Of a stretch of 64,000 nucleotides of DNA, positions 38,315-51,127 are shown in pieces. The number at the start of each line of letters is the position of its first letter. The stretch's first letter is position 1. The notes under the pieces were generated by a model, which was not told where the DNA came from, ran no database searches, and was given only the letters and a program-made list of their open reading frames with translations. The stretch is from Casuarina equisetifolia (Eukaryota > Streptophyta > Magnoliopsida > Fagales > Casuarinaceae): contig CM052362.1 of the NCBI GenBank assembly GCA_028551475.1, positions 23,542,021 through 23,606,020 on the forward strand, given 5' to 3'. The position numbers and the translations under genes were made by a program.

Positions 38315-39663
38315 CTATAAATCAATTAACAAAGAAAAAGAAAAAAAAAAAGAGAAGCAAACTTTTATTAGCACTCCTGTAGTATCGCATAATAAAAGAG
38401 TGGGAAGCATGCCAAGTGCATTGTTAATGCTCAACGCAGATAGTGGGAAGCAAAGCAATGGTTATGAGGACATCCTCCATCATATAATAAGAGGACCACT
38501 ATGAATCTTGAACATGGGGGAGCAGAAGATCAATATATTTAACAAACCAGACTAAGGATGAGCTAACTATTAAAGATACTTAGTGAATCTTCCCCACCGA
38601 ACTAACAAAAATATAACTCAAAAGCTTTCTCCTGTAGACTCGGGGTGGGAGATATGGAAGGTACTTTTGTTTCTCCACAACCATCCAACAGTCTCTAGAT
38701 ACTGCTTTTCTGTAGAGAGAACAACTAGCAAACTGGAACTGTTTCTCCAAATATCATATTCTTGTTGCCTGTGATCCATAATCAATTCACCCAATGCTAT
38801 GCAAACGAAATCAACTAAAATTCCTAAAATTCAGATTCTGAAGATTGAGCAGTAACATATATGACAAAGATTTACAGCTTAGTCCAGTTTATGCAGATGA
38901 AAAGATATTTGTTGGAGTAAAAAAGATATTTCTTTTAAATTAGATCGCAAAACTCAACATTTACGACCAAGGAACTCAAGATCTTTAAATTGCATAGCAA
39001 AACAGCCTCCTGCTTTACTCACCAATCAAAGGAAAAGAATGAAACTAAACATTCCCATATACGATTCAGAAGAACACGACACCAAGAGATGGCTCACCCC
39101 TCACAGCAAGTTCCAATGCGTCCTTTGTAGCAGAATGGCGCCAAAATCTACGTGCTTTATTAAAAACTGGCATAACAAAAGAGTCTTCAGATACCTAGAA
39201 CACGAAGGTGTAAAAGACAACAGTTTTGGAAAAAACAACCATAAAACAACGAGCCAGAGTAGAATTTTCAACTCCAAGACCATGTTTCGGGACAGAACCC
39301 AGAAGTTGAAACCAGCAGGGCGAGAAGTCGAGGACACTGACCTGATTTGGTCTCCCTTCAGACTCCCAACTTCAGAGCGGAACTACTCTCATGCTCAAGA
39401 CTGTCTCAAGCTCATGGAGAGGGAATTTAATACCGTTTTTTTCCCGGAAAGCAAACAAGAACTAGAAAGCAACTCAGGCAGTAAAGAGATTAAAGAAAAG
39501 GAGCCGACATTAACGATACGAATGAAGACAAAACACCGGAGCAATATTGCATTAAAATATGGACTTGGTTAATTATTTGAACGCTACAGTCAACCGTCAA
39601 GGTCGCTGTCTTCCAACTAAAGAAGAAATGAAAGTCCCCAAAGGCTTGTGAGAGGAAACTTAC
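38315..39663 (-). other. Predicted 5' UTR intron of the TGA gene
   Basis: On the minus strand a strong donor (GACG|GTAAGT at 39663) and an acceptor (TTATAG|GCTATG at 38315), three bases before the TGA start codon, define a leader intron of about 1.35 kb. A 178-codon plus-strand ORF (39039-39572) inside it has no recognisable content. Confidence 0.6.
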
Positions 39664-39664
39664 C

Positions 39665-42190
39665 GTCACCCCAACGACATCCTCGGATGAAGTAGTCACT
39701 ACAACGTGATTCGTCGATAGTTGAAACGTGGAACGTCGGGGTTGGGAGTTGAGCTGTTAGGCCAGTAAAGCTATCTTCCCCCACTGTAGATGATCGGGGT
39801 TAATTCCTACATCTTCCCTACCTGATTTTCTCGAAATGATGTATACGTAAGCAGGGATGTCAGATATTCACAGGCCCACAGGTACAGTTTAAGAACCAAG
39901 TATTTGAAGGTTTTGTTTTTTTTAAGTTAAATCACATAGAGTATGGTTATTTTATCTTAAAATTTTAAGACTTTAAGCATAGGACTCATTGATTTTTTAG
40001 GTTTTACTGTTTTTTTATGTATGACTTAACATTTCTCAAAAAAGTCTATATCAATCCACTTAAGCATAAAATAATACTATTTTCAAAAATTTTCAACCAC
40101 AAATAAAAAGATAGAATATTAAATTTCAATTCTTAATGAACACCTTAAGATATAAAATAACTTTGTTTCGTTATTTAATTATTTAAATTTTATTTTTTAA
40201 AAAATAATTTTTAGTGTAAGATAAGAGTTTTACGTTTCAAACGTTATTAGATTTAAAGTTATATGAAATAAAATAAAATTAATTTGAACTTAAATATTAT
40301 ATTAATAATTTTAAAATTATAAAATTTTAGACTTAATCTTGCCCGGTTAGAGCGTGGCAAAAGGATCTAACGAGCGCGTGGGATGTATGCGGCAAGGGGA
40401 GAGTGGGAGCTATTGGAAGGTCCCTGTTGGTTCTTTCGTGGGCTTTCTATTTTTAATTATGCATTGTTTTATCTTTTTTCCCTTGTTTAAACGTCGTGAT
40501 GTGATGGAGAGAGGTTTTGCTTTTGCTTTTCTCTAGTGCCGGTAACTCGCATTTGGATTTTGTAAAATCTGCACGCGTGCAAAGTAAACAACTCTCTGTA
40601 TTTTATGCTTCTTTAGTATAATTATTGGGCATAATCATTGTTTCATGAATTCACAAGTATGTTAATCTATAATATCTTCTATCCTTTACAGCTATGCTTT
40701 TCGTAAGATGAATAACAGGATAAGCTTCGGAAAAGAAAATCCAAAAAAATGTTTTTTTTTTATTTTATTACTACTTATTCATGTCTTCATTGCTTTAATA
40801 TTTGTGGGAATTTGAAATTCTTGTATTTTCAATACGTGATTATCTTAATTTATACAAGATTTGATAATTGGTTCAAAATATTATTGGTGATTATTAAAAA
40901 GATCAAAGCCTAAAACCTATAAGCTAAAGATTATGGTATTGTCAATCATTTGCTAGTTTAATGATGTGTTAACAAGGCCTAAAACTAATAGGTCTTAAGT
41001 TTTATACTTGAATATGGGAGTTAGATGTGTGCATATATATACTTTTTTAAAAAAATATAGTATGATGAATGTTTCATATTTGCATGAATCTTGTTTAAGA
41101 AGTATTATTTAAGATGAAAATATGTTCCTTTATAACAATTCAATTTTAGAAAGAGAATAAGTTTCTTAGAATCCAAGTTCAGGAGTGACTCCTTTATATA
41201 CAAAAGGGATTATATTATCCTCATAACAAAGCATACAACATACATTTATTATAAATGAGCATGTTAAAAATAATATAAAGAATATTTTTCATTGTCTTAA
41301 GTTATGATTGAAATTTATATTTAAAATGAAATACAATATCCTTCCTTACAAGCTAGTTCTAAAAATGAAATTAATTCCTAATGTTTGGATATGGAGATGA
41401 CGACTAATAAGGAAACTACTCCTTTGTTTCTTCAGTAATTGCTTAAGAAGAAGGAGTGGGTTCATGTTAGATTTCATAAAAAAGTGTCAATGTCCAACTT
41501 AGAACTCTTTACTGTTAAATAAATGAACTTATCTTTTTATAAATTACTCTTTAATTTTATATTTGTCTCATGTGAGCTCTCTCGTCCCAAGTTTGGAGCA
41601 ATGCTTCTTATGAGAATCTTTGTCCATAAGTAAAGGGATGCAAGATTGAATTTAGGTTCTCAATGGACTTTTTAATAATGTGGGACTAGCCACCCAAATC
41701 AATAATAAGCTCTCTCACGGCAATGTGAGTTTGGTCATCCATATGTATTGTTGCTTTCTGTATAGATTTAGCTTATCTAAATCTATAAAAGTGATAAGGC
41801 AAAACTTATTTTAATACCGTGTTAGATTTTATAGAAAATGTTACATATCTAATTTAAAATTTTAAGACATTAAGTTAAAAAAATTTATTTCTTTATAAGT
41901 TACTCTTTAACTTTATAATTACTCATGTGAAAATTAATAGTTTAAGGCAAATAAGGAAATGTTTCTCCTAAGTTTTCTTTATTTTTTATTTGTATATATC
42001 TCTCTTATTCATTTTCTTCCTCTAGAGTAGTATGAGGATTTTGCATTTAGAGCTTCCAAATACTTCATTAAAGTCTTTGAATGGTTTGCTTGCATTGTTT
42101 TCTTGCCCAGTCGTGCACACATAAAGCATTGGATTCTACACTTAATACTTATTACGTATTTATGTCTTCATGAACTTGGCATTTTCAACA
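39665..42190. other. TGA promoter side and AT-rich intergenic DNA
   Basis: Near 39664-39760 the minus-strand TGA transcript presumably starts. Beyond it lies very AT-rich DNA with no coding signal; the 40354-40536 ORF has no recognisable content. Confidence 0.45.
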
Positions 42191-42192
42191 AT

Positions 42193-42332
42193 GGTTAGTC
42201 ACATAAGGGGAACTCTCTGGCCTAGTGGTAATTAGGTTAGACCCTTGACCGACAAGTCCACCCTGTCAGGGGTTTGAATTCCATTCCCTTCCTTGTGTGT
42301 GTGAGAGTTAAAAAATAAAAAAGATTAATCGC
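42193..42332 (+). mobile_element. SINE-like element
   Basis: A-box TGGCCTAGTGG (42218-42228) and B-box-like GGTTTGAATTCC (42271-42282) sit 43 bp apart, followed by a TGTGTGTGAG stretch and an A-rich tail (about 42308-42322). Possible target duplications GGTTAGTCAC (42193-42202) and GATTAATCGC (42323-42332) differ by three transitions. This is the architecture of a tRNA-derived plant SINE, now partly decayed. Confidence 0.6.
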
Positions 42333-45300
42333 ACCAAACTCCTTTCTAACAAAAGATGAAGAAAGGCATTAAACTCGGCCTAAATCTTTCAGTTAAAGCT
42401 TCTAAGCTGCCGTAATTGAGGGAATCTGTCTCATTATACCACGAACAATGAATAAAAAAGCAACACTTGGTTGTTTGAAGCTTTGTATTCATTTTCTAAT
42501 GGTAAGCCAGTGAATAAACTCTCCTTTGTGGCCATTAGAGCTGCCATTTTGCGGCATATTCTCAGCTTCGTTGTTCCTGTACTGTAATTCGTCGCTTTTG
42601 AAAAACCAGAACAAACAAGAAAGTGTTGTGTTAACATAGCGTCGAGGGGCAAAAGAAAAGTTGAAAAAAGAAAAAGGGAGAATTGTATGGTTACGTGGAA
42701 ACCAAACCATTGGTCATGATAAATACGCACAAAGTATATGGTCGAGCGTCGTTGCACAGATTAAAGACACTTTTTCATGACATAAATAAGATTATCAACT
42801 TTAAAAGTCTTATTCTAAAAAATATCTTTCCATCTCATGAGTTAGCTTTAATATATGTAGCTCAAATTAATTTGTTTTAATTATGCCAATATACAAGGAA
42901 CGTTATTTCACTATATTTAACAATAGTTGGAAGATATTTTGTATGTGTAAAAAATATTGAAGATAAAAATTTTTTGTGAGAAAGATATGATCTTTAAATA
43001 ATATTTAAATATAATAAATATCTTCAATAAAGATCAAAGCTGATCAAGATGCCTTCGCGAACCTTGAGATCATCAATCTGAGGACGTGGGGGAGCTTTTG
43101 TTTAAGGCTCTGCAAGTGTCTACGTGAGTGCGATCCATGTATAGGTGTAAGGACACCAACCACCCACCTAAGTTAGGTCGGGGAAGAGAGTTAGCTTTTG
43201 CTTTAATGTCTGTCGAGGTGGAAAATGTTTGTCTTCTTCACCTTTTGCTATGAGCTAATGGCATCTTTTGGGTCGCAGTTCCCACTACTCAAGGAGCCCA
43301 AAGAGGGTTTCATTACTTACCAAACATATCTCAAACTTAGGAAAACTTAAAGTATGAACAAATGAATCTCCTTTTCTTGTAAACGGCGCTATCTTTGGAC
43401 AAACATGCTCTTCTTTTCTTTTCTTTTCTTTTTTTTCTTTCTTATTTCAAGATCAAAAGAAGTACCTCTTTAGAAGAGATAAAGTACCCGCAAAGTGTGT
43501 CAAAGATGTACCATGCTAAGGAACTTACAGACCGGGAGAAAGGATCTTCAACCTTTAGCGTGTATAGGGTATTGCCGAAAGAAAGTTAACGATTTGGGTC
43601 GCAGTCTGTCGATGTTTAGAACCTCGGATAAACTTTCTTCCAAACTAAATATACATATGAAGTGTATAAAGCATATTTCCTCTTTAATATCAACTGGTAA
43701 ATGGGACGTATTGCCTTTTATAAAGTTTTCTAGTTAAAATTTGGATAATGTGAGGCAATCTGCAGATCATCTTTAACACATCTCATCCCAATTAATGTGA
43801 GTTGCAAAACCAACTTAAAATAAAAATAAAAAAAAAAAAAATATTTAGATAATGTGAGATGATCTCACATCATTCTTAACATTAAGTTATATATATCAAA
43901 CAATGTCTTATATAAAGTGGCGTAATAATTCTTTTTTCTATAAGGGAAGTGACATGTCTATTGGCTAATGGTTTTATTAGTCATTCTAGGTGTTGCGTTC
44001 AACACTCCATGTTTCTAAACCTCCTTTATTAAAAAAGAAAGAATAACAAAGAAATAGTGACCATAACTTGCTTCATGAATAAGGTTCTTAGTCTTAAATA
44101 TCTGAATTCCTTGGCTTGTTTGATTCCGTATCACTGTTGTTCCTAAACTCTATACTTATTGGTCATCTCCTATTAAGAAGAGATGACAGCAAATGCTATC
44201 CGGCCCACAGGGCAAAAGAAGCAAAGTGATTTGAAGTAGTTTTTAATATGTTCTTTTGTGATTAGTTTAGAGGATAAAATACAGGACAAGTGGTCAGACA
44301 CCTATATACCTACGGATGCAAGGACAGAATTTAGAACGGGCATGTTCACATAATGGATGCACAATAGAAAAGATTCATGGTTGGACGAACCTCTATTTTG
44401 TAATGAAGAACCCATTAACTCTATACTATTCTGGTTTTCGTGGTCCACCAGGACAAAGCTTATGAACCACTGGAGATGCTTTCTATTTGTGGTGTAGGCT
44501 AAAGTCCAAAAAGTGTATTTAAAAGTGCCTAAACCATTTGAATCCAGCGCCGATCAAATGGTCGAGGATCCTTAAAGTTGTGAAAGAACAAGAGGAAGAA
44601 GAAAAGGAAGAAGGATTCCCAGTGATCGGTGTTGCTCTAAAATCAAGGACAACTGATTGAAAAGAGATGAAAAAGGAGCTGATATCACTTATTCCAGGGA
44701 GTAACCGAAGAAAAAGAGAAAAAAAAAAAGAGGTAGATGATGAGAGAAAAAGAGAACCCTAATAGCCTAAGCAACCTTAACCGAAGGTTATAAATTCATA
44801 TATTTCAAAACCTTAAAATTAGAAAAGAACGTGTATTTAAATAAAAGAGTTTTTAATAAACTTCTTAATAATGTAAGCCAATAACTCTACACTATTTAGC
44901 TGGTAAAATAAAGTTAATATTAGTTATTCTAGAGAATTGCTACATAAAAAGGTGAAAGAAAGAAGAAGAAGATGAAGGAAAACACAAACCCTAATAGCCT
45001 AAGTAACTTCAACCAAGAGTTATAAATTTATATAACTCAAAATTTTCAAGTAATAAAAGAATATATAACCTTTTTTGGTAGGATGATAAATTATATTAAT
45101 AATAGAATACAAAAGTACAAAACATATCTTAGTATTACAAAAAGTTATTATATCTATGAAAAAATAGAAGTTAAAAATTTCTAAATCTTACTCAAAATAA
45201 ATTATTTTGAAATAATTTTATATATTTAAATAAAGAAACTCTCTCTAGTATTATTTTCTTTATAATTAATGATTTTACATTTGAAGAGATTTTTTTAATC

Positions 45301-46747
45301 AATTATTTAGCAATGTGAGATAATAACTCTCCATTGCTTAATAGGCTTCTTATCCCGTGAGTTTTAGATTTATGCAAAACTACATGTGGTACTGTATAAA
45401 CTTATACGTGGGCTCCAAACTTGAATATTGTATGAAAAAATATTAAGATAGAATTTGATCTCATACCATATTACATTATAAACTGATACTCATCTTAAAA
45501 TCCTATATTATTAGGAGGTAATATTTTTATATTAAAAAGAGTTTAATGAGCTCTTTAACAACATGGATAAGAACTCCTAGTTGTATATCTACACTAAAAT
45601 TGTCACTTTCTTGATAGCTGTGCCATGACAGGCGAGCTTTGGCTCAAGAATTATGAGGTTCTAGTTAACTGTCGTGGCCTTTCGTTGTTTGTTTATTGAT
45701 TGCCCGGGGCCTTCATCTTTTCATCCAAAGATCGAAGTTAAAGGCAATGGGTATCGCCCAAAAAGATGTCTCTGTCATGAACGCACTACAGCTCCACAGA
45801 TGGAGGAATTCAATCGGGGGCAATCAGATCAGCCAATCCACTCTCTATCCCTTTTTCAGGCCGTGCCTTTTCCACTTTAATCTGTAATGGTGCACGTAGG
45901 AAAGTACTGATTGCTCAACTGTGCTTTCTGTGGGGACGTCAGGCAACGGATCTCCCATCATTGCTTCCCCCACTTGCCCTCCGAAATCCAGCCCATATTG
46001 GATACCGGGTTCGCACGAACGTCTCACGAGTTACTTCTCAGAGTCCTGCATGGGCAGGTGTACAAGTGATACTTTTTTGCATGGAGCATACAGGACTAAT
46101 ACAAATGTATTATTAGTACATAGTTCCATACAACTGAATTTAATTATTGAGCCAAAAGGCTATGACTTCTTGATAAGATAAACTCTACTTTTATATATCA
46201 TCAACTACTAGGTTTCCATAAGCCTTGTGTATCTTGGGCCCCATAATCCTATAATGTAACTACTTCTAAGTTTCTTTTCATGGTTTGAATCTAAGATTTG
46301 AGGATTAGTTCTGATATCAATTATCTTTCTCGATTGTATAGGGTTAGAGTATATAAAGCAAAGGTATTTGAGTGGAGAAGGCTTTAGGAATGAGTGAAAA
46401 AAATGGAGAGAGAGAGAATTTCGTGGAGAATGAGAGAATGGAAAGAAAAGTGTTATGCCAAAGCTTAGTTCCCATTTCTTGCCAAGGACCTCTATATATA
46501 AAAGTTTTACAACTAACTTTCTTACAAAACTCATCTAACTTTCTTACTTTTACTTTTAGGTAAAACTAATTTTCAAAATGGCATCCCATTTTCAAAATTT
46601 GCTTTTTGACCACCTAACGTTTACAAGGATGGAATCCTATGTGGAGTCCTTACATATACTATCATAGATTAGCACACATCACACTATACAAAAGTAAGAC
46701 TATTAATTATACATAGAGAATCCCATTAGATCAGCATCATATCTTGA
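42333..46747. other. Gene-poor intergenic DNA
   Basis: AT-rich, with a few higher-GC patches (43020-43300, 45660-46060) whose frames are open only for short stretches and carry no recognised motif. They could be remnants of elements or genes, but nothing can be named. Confidence 0.4.
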
Positions 46748-47182
46748 TCACACTTCCAGCAGGTTGTCCAAATTATGATCTTCCACATCAATGTTAGGTC
46801 CTCAAAGTTCACGATTTATTTCACGTGCCCATATTCCTTCTTGATTTGTGAGACGAATCTCTCTGGCCACAATCTTTTGTGCAAACTCTTCTTCAACAGC
46901 TTCAGACTGAAAATCATAGGTCTTTGGATTTGGAGGATATGGAAAATTTAAATATTTAAAAGTCTCCATTCAGAAATCTTCATCAGTGATAAAATGAAAA
47001 GCTTGTGCTTTCCTAAGATAGAGTCGATAATGCTCTGGAAATAGGATTTCGATCTTGTTTGCATGTCTGTCTTCATTGAAAAAGAAAGGATTGAACAGCT
47101 TCTGTGATTGGAAAGTGGATATTGTTAAAAAGGTGTTGGTTGTACTTCCTGTTACAAGCCTACTATTAAGCAAAAAAATCAT
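46748..47182 (-). pseudogene. Unrecognised coding remnant with in-frame stops
   Basis: From an ATG at 47182 a single minus-strand frame reads like protein for about 145 codons, interrupted by TGA at 46970-46972 and TGA at 46802-46804 and ending at TGA 46748-46750. Protein-like segments such as EILFPEHYRLYLRKAQAFHF and AVEEEFAQKIVAREIRLTNQ occur on both sides of the first stop, in the same frame, so this is probably one broken gene. I do not recognise it. An old mobile element or integrated pararetrovirus fragment is possible, but nothing seen proves that. Confidence 0.4.
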
Positions 47183-48066
47183 GATATGTTAACATAGTAG
47201 ACTCAATTACTTTTGTATATCGTCACTCTTATGTTTGTGGATAACACTCCGCATCCTAAGCATGCGAATCTCCTACCTAACGCGGAATCGTCATTCTTCT
47301 AAAATATTGGCCTAAAAATTATATCAATTTTAACAAAGCCTTTTTGAGTTTGATTTAAAAATAGACAAATTATTAAACAAATTAATGAATTATTGAAGTG
47401 TAAATAAAAAAATTAAAACTATTAATTTTAACTTTCTGGCCATCGTCTAGCTTTTATTTTGTGATTGGTATCAAGAAATGATATTTGCTAATCTTGTTTG
47501 TGTTCTAACAAAAATCATTCCAAATGGTTAAACAATTTTCCTTAGTTCTCCATAAAACTTATAAAATTTAATTGTTTTTTTTTCTATATATAATTTTGAT
47601 TATCAATAGTCTCATGCACAAAATTTTTTATATAGTTTGAACCTAATCATGTTTTTAAATAAGATGGTTAAAATGCCAATTTTGTTGGCTAAAATCAAGA
47701 AAGTAATTTGTGAAAGAGTATATCTATTTAGGAACATTAAACTCTTTTAGGCAAATATTTTATTGTATTATTGTTAAAAATTTTCAAATTTTGTTTTTTT
47801 TATTGTATCCCACAAAAGCGTCCAGAAGAAGGAACCCGCGCTTCCTTTATCAACCCAATGAATTGTAATGTTAGGGTATGTCTTTAAGCTTTTGTATTAT
47901 CTTAAATTTTTATAAATAAACTCATATATTCATAAATAAAAAAATAGTCTCATGCACACAAACATATCTTAAGCTTAAAGTTAAGAGCAAAGAATATATG
48001 CTTCCTCACATCAAATATATCTTATGAACTCAAAGTTAAAAATAAATTTAAAGATATTATCTTATT

Positions 48067-48105
<39 letters not shown>

Positions 48106-48519
48106 AAACTTATCCAAATCAAAAGCTAACTAAAGAATTGGGAAAATAATTTCTGTATTTAAATATTACCAAAAATCATTTTTTTTTGTCATGTAAGACT
48201 TTCATCATCAATAAAGAAAATTAAAAGTATTAATAATGTAACAAGTTTTTCACATGTACATTCATCTCGAATGTAAAGGAACCCCAAACAATCAACTTAG
48301 AAGTGATGATTATAAACAATGAAGAACATCATATTATAAAAGAACTAAAAAATTAAAAGAACATCATATTATGACATAATAATTATTTCTAACCAAAAAA
48401 GAGCTGATAACGGTATTTCAAAGGAGTCAATTCCGTTAAGATTTTTGCTCATGCAAGCAGAAAACTGTTGGTTACCAATGCTCTTCAAATTCAGCTTAAG
48501 TAGTGGACCGTAATTGACG
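47183..48519. other. AT-rich intergenic DNA
   Basis: No coding signal. Includes an AT microsatellite at 48068-48099. Confidence 0.5.
48068..48099 (+). repeat. (TA)n microsatellite
   Basis: About 16 uninterrupted TA units. Confidence 0.9.
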
Positions 48520-48778
48520 TTATCTCAGATTTTGCGTGTTGAGGTAGCGCAAAACCTCCTCAACGGTCACCTAATTTCTCTCCCTCTTTGTGGATTTTGG
48601 GACTGTACTTTGGATCGTAGAATGCGTTAGAGACAAGATTGCGGCTCTTCCACAAAAGTAAGTCATGGAATTCAGCTCCGTATCCCGCCAAACTAGCTAG
48701 GAAATCGGCAAAGGCTGTTAAGAAAACTCTTTCCGATCGCTTAAATGGGACCGTCATCAATCCTTCGTCGCCAGCCAT
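48520..48778 (-). CDS. Small divergent ORF, unrecognised, with an apparent 1-nt frame break
   Basis: ATG at 48778 opens MAGDEGLMTVPFKRSERVFL and continues with a helical-looking run (FADFLASLAGYGAEFHDLLL) to a TGA at 48560-48562, 72 aa. Immediately before the stop, shifting frame by one base opens VTVEEVLRYLNTQNLR and a TAA at 48520-48522, which reads at least as protein-like as the tail of the first frame. Removing one G of the GG near 48570 would join them into about 85 aa. So the gene may be intact with a base error in this sequence, truly frameshifted, or shorter than it looks. It faces the bZIP gene head to head, with 191 bp between the start codons. A different upstream ATG (near 48812) opens only a 4-codon uORF. 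I do not recognise the family. Confidence 0.5.
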
Positions 48779-48969
48779 GTCATTTTGGTGATTCTCAGAG
48801 CTCACCCATTTGCTCTCAGCGTTTCGCTCTTTATTTTACTTGTTCGATTTTGTTAAAGAAAGTTCCGTCGTAGCTTTAGTTGTTCGTCGTGGGTTCATTT
48901 GATTATCCCAATAGCTTGGATTGTCTATTTGAAGTAATCAACAGTTTATGCAGATTCAGTGACTGTGAA
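48779..48969. promoter_or_regulatory. Putative bidirectional promoter
   Basis: 191 bp between the divergent start codons of the small ORF (-) and the bZIP gene (+). The interval must hold both leaders if both are transcribed; no element stands out. Confidence 0.4.
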
Positions 48970-51127
48970 ATGGCTGATAGAACAATGGTGTGTCCAAATT
49001 TACTTCAGAGGCCACACTTTCCAGCTCTTTTGGCTAGACAAGGCTTTCTATGTAATCTCACCTTTGATGAGTTAGAAAGTATGGGAAAACCTTTGAATAG
49101 CATGAATTTGGATGAGTTACTAAGGAACATTATATGGACTGAAGATAGCCAGCTAGTGCAAATCCCTTCTTCTTCCTCATCGTCTGCCTCATTCTTTCTG
49201 GGAAATCTTAACTTAAACGGAGCTTTGAGCAAGAAGACGGTTGGGGAGGTGTGGAAGGACATTGTTGGCCAACAGTCGATTCACCAAAACTTAACTCTCG
49301 GAAAAACAACGGTAGAACAGTTTCTAGTTCTAGCCGGCGTCATTAATCCCTGGTCGATAATGGAAATCGACCCTATGGGTATGGCGTCTCGGAGTGCAGA
49401 TTCGTTGCAGTTTCAAATGGCAGCTCTCCCGCAGGAACAGCCAGCGACGGCAGTCCTGGATTCAAACTTCGACTTTTCTGAACCAGTATTCGAGAACCAA
49501 CTGGGCATGTCAGTGCTAATGCCAAAAATGTCACTGTCGTCTTCTGGCTCTGCGGCGGCTGCTGACAGGAAGCGCAAATGCTCCAATGAGATGATGGAGA
49601 AGACTATCGAGAGAAGGCAGAAGAGGATGATAAAGAATAGAGAATCAGCTGCCAGGTCCAGGGCAAAAAAGCAGGTAAATTTTGCAGTCTAGCTTCTTAT
49701 TTCTGCATCAATAGAGGATTTACAATACAATCTTGAGAATCCCTTTGTTTTGATCAACTTAGGCGTATACAAATCAATTGGAGCGTGAAGTTCTTGAACT
49801 AAGGCAAACAATTAGGTTGCTCCAGAAAGAAAAGGTAACATGTCTGCCTTTCTTTACACTATCCTGATCATTCGGATGAATTTAGAGCATTGTCTACTTG
49901 TTTCTTGCTAGATTTTGTCTCCGGTTCACGAGGCTGTTTATAAAATGTCAAAGACTACAGTTCAGCTGAAGCACAGTCCATGACCATTGAGAGTCAATTA
50001 ATTCTTCCAATATATAAGGGATGATGGCAAGCATGTAACACAATCCTGATCTTATATTTGGATTCTCTGGCTTCAATGGTTGTTCTCTCTGGTGCTCATA
50101 TAAACGTGGACATCTCTTTTCATTGCTGCCGGTGTATGCTATCTGTTTGCTGAAAGTGGTATAGCATAAGTCTTACATGGTCAATATTTTGTTTAGGAAT
50201 TTTCTTTATAAGGAAAAAAAATCAAGTTGACTTTTTTGGTAGGAACATATTTTCTAGCATAATATCAAAATTCATGATTAAATGTGTCACCTTTTTGTTT
50301 ATTAATAAAGATCTCCATGGGTGAGCATTTCCCCATATTTGAATAAAGTAACATGTTAAAAATGAGATGATATAGGTTTTATATTATTTGAATCCTACTT
50401 ATGAATTTTCTTTACAAGAAATAAAGATTCCCCTATTTTAGAAGTGGAGATATGTTATGTGTTTTATATTTGAAGTTGGGATAGAGATGGTGATGCATAT
50501 CCCATTCATTAAAAAAAGAAGTTTAGAGATTTTACTAAAATCAAAGTAATATATAACATATCAGTTATGAAAGTGGGAGCAGAGAATTTCAAGACAAAGA
50601 AATGTTCGAGATGTAGGCACAAAACAAGCAACTAAGCCGAGAGCAAGCCAAGGGTGAGGGGCTGAATTATCAAAGAGGCGCCTATGAAGATCCATCTCAA
50701 ATTTGTGCTCTAAGTTAAAAGGCTCAAAGGCCAACTTAAAGTTAGTTCAAATGTTAGACGGTGTTTCTTTCATTTAAATTTTATTTTAAGAATTTTATCT
50801 TCTTAGATAGAACTCTTATCCTATATATACCTTTTGTACACAAAGCATTATTGGGTTCAAGGTTGTACATGTGGAGTAAATTCAACTTGAACTTTGATAC
50901 CAAGTTACAAACTTAAAGGCCTAACACAAAAGTTAACTAAGAATTAGAAGTTATTTATTTTAGTTAAACTTTACTTCATAGATCTTATCTTTTATGTATG
51001 GAAATTTCCCATTGAAGGAAAAAAAAATATTCACGCTCTGTTGCAGGAATTGGAGATGATATTATCTTCAAATCCAACCTCGAAGCCCAAACGCCAATTG
51101 CGAAGGATCAACTCCACTCCCTTTTAG
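48970..51127 (+). CDS. Group A bZIP factor (ABI5/AREB/DPBF-like), 3 exons
   Basis: ABA-pathway transcription factor family that binds ABRE (ACGTG) elements. Exons: 48970-49674, 49763-49834, 51047-51127; 285 aa. N-terminal conserved regions are recognisable: C1 (RQGFLCNLTFDELES then GKPLNSMNLDELLRNI), C2 (LSKKTVGEVWKDIV) and C3 (TLGKTTVEQFLVLAGVI). The basic region RRQKRMIKNRESAARSRAKK leads into a short zipper (NQLEREVLELRQTIRLL) and the C-terminal C4-like KRQLRRINSTPF, which keeps an RxxS site. In C1 the usual RQxS SnRK2-type phosphosite reads RQGF (Ser to Phe). Intron 2 is 1.2 kb. The ATG at 48970 is chosen because the frame upstream has no ATG. Exact orthologue (EEL, DPBF, AREB3 or bZIP15 type) is undecided. 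Confidence 0.9.

Noticed and set aside
39039..39572. 177-aa plus-strand ORF in the TGA leader intron
   Set aside because: No recognised motif and no splice partners or promoter signal; kept only as a note with the intron.
42434..42757. Two minus-strand ORFs (107 and 73 aa)
   Set aside because: One has a mildly protein-like end, but there is no acceptable start, partner exon or known motif.
45674..46181. Overlapping small ORFs on both strands
   Set aside because: No frame stands out and none carries a known motif; probably a higher-GC remnant without a supportable gene.
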